Positions 61,168-64,000 of a stretch of DNA of 64,000 bases are shown here, piece by piece. Made by a program: the position numbers and the translations under genes. The notes under the pieces are model-generated. The model made no database searches. It was not told the DNA's origin and was given only the letters and a program-made list of their open reading frames with translations. The stretch comes from Epithemia pelagica (taxonomy: Eukaryota; Bacillariophyta; Bacillariophyceae; Surirellales; Surirellaceae), in contig OX337234.1 of assembly GCA_946965045.2 (NCBI GenBank), positions 930,001 through 994,000 on the forward strand, written 5' to 3'. Position 1 is the stretch's first letter; each line of letters begins with the position of its first letter.

Positions 61168-64000
61168 TTAGTCATCGTCATCTGACGAAGTCGATTCTTT
61201 CAACTTGTTGGAGATGGGTCCTACTTCCCAGTCAAAAATGACTTCCTTCTTTGTCGCGTCGTCTATATCACCGTGCTCATCTGATGTGAATTGACCGAAT
61301 TCCACTGTTCCACCATTCTTCTTCACCCAGGTTTGTAACCACTCTTCCTGTTTCTCATCAAACAACTCCAAGCCGACGTCGATTGATTTCGGTGTGTGTC
61401 CTAACATAAACACCATTTGTCGCTGCAACCACCGTGCCATTGGCTTGAGTCTTGTTCGTTCGCCTTCACCTTTGCTAACAGCCCCACCACGTTGTGTTCT
61501 GTTGTAGAAGAATGACTTGAATGCAGCATTGAAGGCCTCCCATCCCTGTTGGGAATGCGAGCTGATGTTGCCCCAATGAAGAAGGTACTCGGCAACGTGG
61601 CCAGAACCGAGATAGTGGACGTAATTCGTCACTCCCTCGTCCCCATAGAGCATGACCCATTTCTGAAAGAAGGAATCCATATGTCGCTGGAATTGCAATA
61701 TTTCCTCTCGCGACAAATCACCCTTCCTTTTCACGAGATCCATTCCCAAACTGTACTCTTCCATGCTCGTTTTCCATGTTGTATTGTCGTGTTTTTTCGC
61801 GATACATAGATCAATTAGCAGGTCGATGGACTTGATACACTTGCGGATTTACCCATTCTTCATGGAGACCTCTGTGATGGTCTTCGTTTTCTTGTCCATG
61901 GGCACCTCCCATTGCAAGGAGAGATCTGTTGTGCCTAGGATCTCTTTATTTATTGTTGCTCCGACGCGCTTGATAAACGCATCGCATTTCTTCTTCAAGG
62001 ACGTCCTTTGCGTTTTGGGAATCCAATCCAGTCGGTTGTTTTTCGCGTTCATCAAACCCACTTGGAACAAGATGGTTAGTATCTTGATTCCGACACGCAT
62101 TTCCATGTGAAGAATGCATGGAATGGACTCCATGACCATCACAATGCCAGGAGTCACCGACGCAGCACCAAACTTGTCAACGCAGTCCTTGGCATCGAGA
62201 TAGGACCATTCTCGAGAGAGCTGATGCTTGAGTCTGTCCTGTTGTTCCTGCATTGTTCCGGACAGATCCATATGGCGTATTGTAAGGTCGTCCGACAAAT
62301 GTTGAGAGTACATTCGACGACGTTCGATTGTGGCCGCGGCTATGTCGAAATGAATCGATGTCAATGCAGTCTTCTCGATTGGAGTGGCACTGAGTCTCGG
62401 GTCTTCGGTCTGATCAACTTTGATCTTGGACTTTTTCCACAAGGATTCAAGTTTCTTAGAGATCGTTGGCATCTCTTTCTTGAATTGTTTCACCTCCACC
62501 TCGAGTGTACCGATGAATTCCTCGGTACACATAGAGGAATGGTAGCAGTTCCAGTCCCCTAATTCGGTGTAGCCAAGCTCAATACACCATTTGCACTGCT
62601 CCATGGCGGCGTTTGGAGAGGCGAGATGTGCACTGGTGATGTTGCATTTACTACATGGGTACGTAACGTTCTTGGCGGCACCTCCCTTGTCAGACAGTTT
62701 CCAATCGGAACACATGTCTGAATCGAAGGGAGTGCTTATCTTCTCGACCCCGTATTCTGACGGAAGTACTGTATCGCCTGCTTCCTTGTTTTCCTTATGC
62801 ATCATAGCGAAAATGCCACGAGTCGTAGCCTTGGTTTCCTTGCAAAGTATGCAAACCTGAGGGTAAACAGCCATTAAAGACTGTTTAAGAGGGTTGCTTT
62901 CATTGTTGAATTTGAAGCCGCCAAGGGTGTGAGTCAAATTGTTACTTAATCTCGCGGCGTCCATCGACATCGACACCGTTCGGTTGGATTCTTGGGCCTC
63001 GTTCGCGATCATGTCTTGGGTCTCGAGTACATGGGTCATCATGTCCGCTCCGCGGAAAAAGAAGCCCTCAGAATGGTCTTTCAAGTTGCGGATCATCTTG
63101 AAGGGGATGAATGTGTCAGCATATGCTTCCACATGTGATGCATACGCCTTTAATGCTGCGGCCGAAGGAAGGATGGTGTGTATCCCTTTGGCGCCTTTCG
63201 TCTTGCGTCGTCGTAACACCTCCACTCCAGAGTAACTCAAGCGACCACCAGCCAAGTCCATTTGCCGGAGAATTTCAAACGGGGTGAATACATTGGCGCG
63301 CAAATATTTGCCAACTTACTTCACAATGCAGTCTCTTAACTGGTTGTGATGGACACCATCATAAATGAGCATCAAGGCCAGTTGATTGAAGAATGTTGTA
63401 GCACGATGACTGTCGGTACCATGTCGGCTAACGGCCTCTTCGATGACATCCCTGACATGCAGAACGATTGTGTCCGCGTTCTCTTTTTTTGAACATGTTG
63501 TGGGAACATGCATGAGTTTCTTACTTTCTTGTCGACTGGCGAGAATTCTCTCGAGATATCGGATTCGGTCGTACCGAGACTTGCTGTTCTTCCTTTCCGA
63601 CGCAAGAAGACGTTGGAGGCGGACTTTGTCGTTGTTCGCCTTCTCTAATTTGTCACGGAGAGTGGCAATTTGGTCGGTCATCTCAGCTACTGCGAACATT
63701 TGTGACGGTAAGATGGGAGGAGGAAATGGAACTGGTGCAGCGAAGTTCTCTTGGCCTTCCGTATTCTGCGACGTCGTTACAGGCAAAGGCGGAGGGGGCG
63801 AGCCACAACGGGGGGAAACAGTCTTGGTTAAATCAAAAGGGTCGGTTTGACACCATTGGTCTAGGAATTGTATAACTTCTTCGTCAGATGAATCAGAGGA
63901 AGAATCTTCATCAACGTCAGCTTGTTTTTTGGATTCGGAAGGCGCTTGCTTGTATTGAGTTTCTGTTGCAGGTTTGTTGTCGGACCCGACAGAAGTTTGC
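61168..64000 (-). pseudogene. Unclassified transposase-like protein, 5' end outside the window
   Basis: One frame runs from the window edge to 61168, interrupted only by TAA codons near 63316 and 61851. Text on both sides of each stop continues without shift. The N-terminal part is acidic, followed by a coiled coil (about nt 63550-63700). The centre contains SMDAARLSNNLTHTLGGFKF, which looks like the first catalytic Asp region of a DDE fold, then SDMCSDWKLSDKGGAAK, then a cysteine cluster (CSKC, CKWC). I believe it is the transposase of another diatom element but cannot name its superfamily. The ATGs inside the frame are not the start, because the frame is open to the edge. Confidence 0.5.

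Noticed and set aside
54957-64000. A variant genetic code explaining the in-frame stops
   Set aside because: TAA, TAG and TGA all occur as interruptions and all also end intact genes in the window.

Overview
The window is nuclear DNA of a eukaryotic microalga, most likely a pennate diatom. I infer this from the compact genes with short GT-AG introns, three copies of an animal-type cryptochrome/photolyase (the diatom CPF1 family), a presequence with a phenylalanine directly after the predicted signal cleavage site (the diatom plastid-import pattern), and transposase families with the zinc-cluster layouts I associate with diatoms. No species can be named from sequence alone. Most of the 64 kb is transposons, gene duplicates and gene remnants.

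Left part (584-19344): one copy of a roughly 6-kb element ('Element A') carrying a 1,160-residue DDE-type transposase and a convergent companion gene. It has been broken by two later insertions: an 11,072-bp CACTA/Plavaka-like transposon (1225-12296) that landed inside the transposase coding region, and a 2,177-bp pogo-like transposon (16773-18949). A second, uninterrupted copy of Element A at 43199-49158 serves as the empty site and fixes both insertion points to the base. The large transposon carries a spliced gene for a protein with two RING fingers, a Plavaka-like transposase on the other strand, a decayed third gene and arrays of subterminal repeats. The pogo element carries a second, convergent gene with a HIRAN-like segment.

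Middle part (19345-43162): a mosaic of duplicated host genes. The cryptochrome/photolyase gene occurs three times: A at 21668-23189 (5'-truncated), B at 30134-32453 (intact, six exons), and C at 37637-39844 (last splice donor lost). Copies A and C are each followed by a gene on the other strand for a Crinkler-type NTPase-nuclease; one is intact (40595-43162) and one is broken by a 764-bp insertion and a nonsense codon but has gained a secretory or plastid presequence (23829-27390). Copies B and C share a divergent upstream gene. Between them lie fragments of unrelated genes: a PDZ protein, a TrmB-like tRNA methyltransferase, myo-inositol-1-phosphate synthase and a TPR protein. There is also a 483-bp MITE with 56-bp perfect terminal repeats and a 213-bp AC/TC microsatellite.

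Right part (49159-64000): a leucine-rich-repeat gene interrupted by a palindromic tRNA-like insertion between perfect 130-bp direct repeats, about 3.2 kb with no recognisable gene, a diverged relative of the Element A transposase with a candidate pair of terminal inverted repeats (54714-58560), and a tail-to-tail gene pair (59379-64000) whose larger member looks like another transposase and runs off the window. The large reading frames of this last part are broken only by isolated in-frame stop codons.
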